Positions 4,407 to 5,940 of a stretch of DNA of 5,940 nucleotides are shown piece by piece (positions within the stretch are counted from its first letter, which is position 1; each line of letters starts with the position of its first letter). The stretch comes from an uncultured cyanobacterium (GTDB taxonomy: Bacteria; Cyanobacteriota; Cyanobacteriia; Pseudanabaenales; Pseudanabaenaceae), in assembly GCA_903819605.1 (NCBI GenBank), contig CAIJEA010000332.1, positions 1 through 5,940 of the forward strand, written 5' to 3'. The position numbers were made by a program, and so were the translations under genes. A model generated the notes under the pieces. The model was not told where the DNA came from, ran no database searches, and saw only the letters and a program-made list of their open reading frames with translations.

Positions 4407-5940
4407 ATGAAAACTGATTACTTGATAGTTGGTAGTGGTTTGTCAGCCTTGACTTTTGGCGCTTTGATGGCGCACTCAGGCAAAACTGTCCAAATCCTTG
4501 AAGCCCATGAACATGCTGGTGGATTTGGGCATACATTTACGATGGCAAAAAAATATAAGTTTAATGCCCAATTTCACTATGTTTGGGACTGCGGTGAAGG
4601 ACAAACAGTAAATCGGGTGCTAAAAAAATTAGGATTAGAGAAAGAAGTTACTTTTGAAAGTTACGATCCTCAAGGCTTTGACCATATGCGGATGCCAGAA
4701 TATGCAATAAATATTCCTTCAGACCCAGAGGAACTAATTCAGCGCTTATCTTTGCTATTTCCCGAATCTCGCGATCGCCTTCGGCAATTTGTCAACGCAG
4801 TAGAACAGACAGGGCAAGGCTTAAAAAAATTATCGCCACCACTTAATCCTATAGAATTACTAAAACATCCAATTGAAGTATTTTCTACGGTGCAATATCT
4901 CAATAGCACCCTGCAAGATGTATTTGATAAGTTTCAACTTCCCCAAGCTGCTCAAACCTTACTAGCATTGCAATGGCTAGATTTTTTATTGCCGCCCAAT
5001 CAACTCTCTTTCTATGCATGGGTGGTGTTATTTCGAGGCTACCAAGCAGGAGCCTATTACCCAACTCAGCATTTTGAGCATGTGATTAACTCGTTGGTTA
5101 AGGTGATTGAATCTAACGGAGGGCAAGTACTCCTAAATCATGAAGTTACCAACTTTAGAGTAACAAATAGAACTGTGACGGGAGTTCAGGCGATGAATCT
5201 ACTGAGCCATCAAACCGATGAGTTTGTTGGCGATACGGTGATTTGCAATATCGATCCTAAAAAAGCCGCCAAGATGATTGGCGAGTCACAATTCTCTAAA
5301 GCAGTGCGTCGCAAACTTGACTATGAATATTCAGTATCTAACTACATGGCTTATTGTGTGGTTAAAGATATTGACCTGCGCGACTATGGCTTTGGAAAAT
5401 GGAATCTCTTTCATACGGGGCATCAAAATCTTAATGATGCCTTTTCTCAAATGTACGATCGCCATGATTTTTCTAATCCCAGTTTTGCGATCACTACACC
5501 CACTTTACTTACCGAATCAAGCGAAGATTGCCCAGAAGACAGTCAGATTGTGGAATTTCTCACTGTGGCAAATTATGACTACTTCAAGCAATTACAGGAG
5601 CGCGATCGCCAAGCTTATAAACTCAAAAAGCAGGAGATTTTCGATTCGATTCTTGATGTGGTCGAAGACAAATATGTACCGAACTTTAGAAAGCATCTAG
5701 TTTTTCATGTTACGGGTAGCCCGACAACCAATGAGAGGTTTTGCTGGTGTCCCAATGGCAATTCCTATGGTTCTAGTTTGACACCTCGGAATATGGGGCT
5801 AGGGCGATTAAATCACGAAACCTCACTCAATCATTTCTATTTTTGTAATGCTTCATCTGGCTACCCTGGGTTTGCTCCTACGATTTGGACGGGCGCTTTG
5901 CTGTATCAACGATTATCAGGTGATGTGATTTTAGGCGAAA
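4407..5940 (+). CDS. FAD-dependent oxidoreductase, phytoene desaturase/CrtISO/retinol saturase-like (3' end outside window)
   Basis: The frame stays open from ATG 4407 to the window edge: 511 complete codons plus one base, no stop. An in-frame TAG at 4386-4388 and the absence of other start codons fix this ATG, although no good ribosome binding site precedes it. Seen: an N-terminal Rossmann FAD-binding motif, DYLIVGSGLSALTFGALMAHSGKTV then E32 and GG38-39 (GxGxxA rather than GxGxxG); FHYVWDCGEG (56-65), resembling the HYVG region of retinol saturases; a central substrate region (about 100-330); TNERFCWCPNGNSYG (441-455); and the C-terminal flavin-contact segment FYFCNASSGYPGFAPTIWTGALLYQRL (477-503), comparable to the G(D/N)-x-xxPG-G segment in CrtISO. 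Family members are about 500-520 residues, so only a few codons should be missing. Members desaturate, isomerise or saturate polyenes such as carotenoids and retinoids, often at membranes; the actual substrate is not predictable here. Family is secure, reaction is not. The gene is probably independent of the transporter operon. Confidence 0.93.
   Translation, partial: MKTDYLIVGSGLSALTFGALMAHSGKTVQILEAHEHAGGFGHTFTMAKKYKFNAQFHYVWDCGEGQTVNRVLKKLGLEKEVTFESYDPQGFDHMRMPEYAINIPSDPEELIQRLSLLFPESRDRLRQFVNAVEQTGQGLKKLSPPLNPIELLKHPIEVFSTVQYLNSTLQDVFDKFQLPQAAQTLLALQWLDFLLPPNQLSFYAWVVLFRGYQAGAYYPTQHFEHVINSLVKVIESNGGQVLLNHEVTNFRVTNRTVTGVQAMNLLSHQTDEFVGDTVICNIDPKKAAKMIGESQFSKAVRRKLDYEYSVSNYMAYCVVKDIDLRDYGFGKWNLFHTGHQNLNDAFSQMYDRHDFSNPSFAITTPTLLTESSEDCPEDSQIVEFLTVANYDYFKQLQERDRQAYKLKKQEIFDSILDVVEDKYVPNFRKHLVFHVTGSPTTNERFCWCPNGNSYGSSLTPRNMGLGRLNHETSLNHFYFCNASSGYPGFAPTIWTGALLYQRLSGDVILGE

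Noticed and set aside
5278..5700. A forward frame of 140 codons inside the flavoprotein gene.
   Set aside because: It overlaps the well-supported flavoprotein frame in another phase, has no family features and no ribosome binding site, and is compositionally a shadow.

Overview
The window looks like a chromosomal segment of a cyanobacterium. Five perfect copies of the HIP1 octamer GCGATCGC lie in under 6 kb, which is a strong cyanobacterial mark. The moderate-to-low GC content, the short dispersed hairpin repeats between genes, and the gene families present agree with this. A filamentous or Pseudanabaena-like lineage is my guess only. All supported genes are on the + strand. I found no tRNA, rRNA, CRISPR array, transposase or phage gene.

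Positions 39-3447 hold a compact three-gene transporter operon of the MacAB / YknXYZ type: a periplasmic adaptor (membrane fusion protein), an FtsX-type permease of the MacB fold, and a separate ABC ATPase. Together they should form a tripartite, ATP-driven efflux or export pump. The adaptor carries the R-x3-L-x6-S (RLS) hairpin-tip motif used by this family to dock on TolC-type outer-membrane channels, but no TolC gene is in the window. A strong hairpin sits directly after the permease stop codon, and a second one overlaps the ATPase stop codon.

Positions 3448-4406 are less dense. They hold a secreted 192-residue DUF4360-type protein with a clear Sec signal peptide and four cysteines in the mature part. 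It is followed by a 224-base intergenic stretch containing a three-unit, 39-base-period array of small palindromes and another GC-rich hairpin.

From 4407 to the right edge runs a large reading frame without a stop (511 complete codons). It encodes a FAD/NAD(P)-dependent oxidoreductase of the phytoene desaturase / carotenoid isomerase / retinol saturase superfamily, cut by the window edge close to its expected C-terminus.

The pump genes form one functional unit. The DUF4360 protein and the flavoprotein look like separate transcription units; a link between the pump and the secreted DUF4360 protein is possible but unproven. I see ordinary gene families with interesting intergenic repeats, and no convincing evidence of an undescribed multi-gene system.
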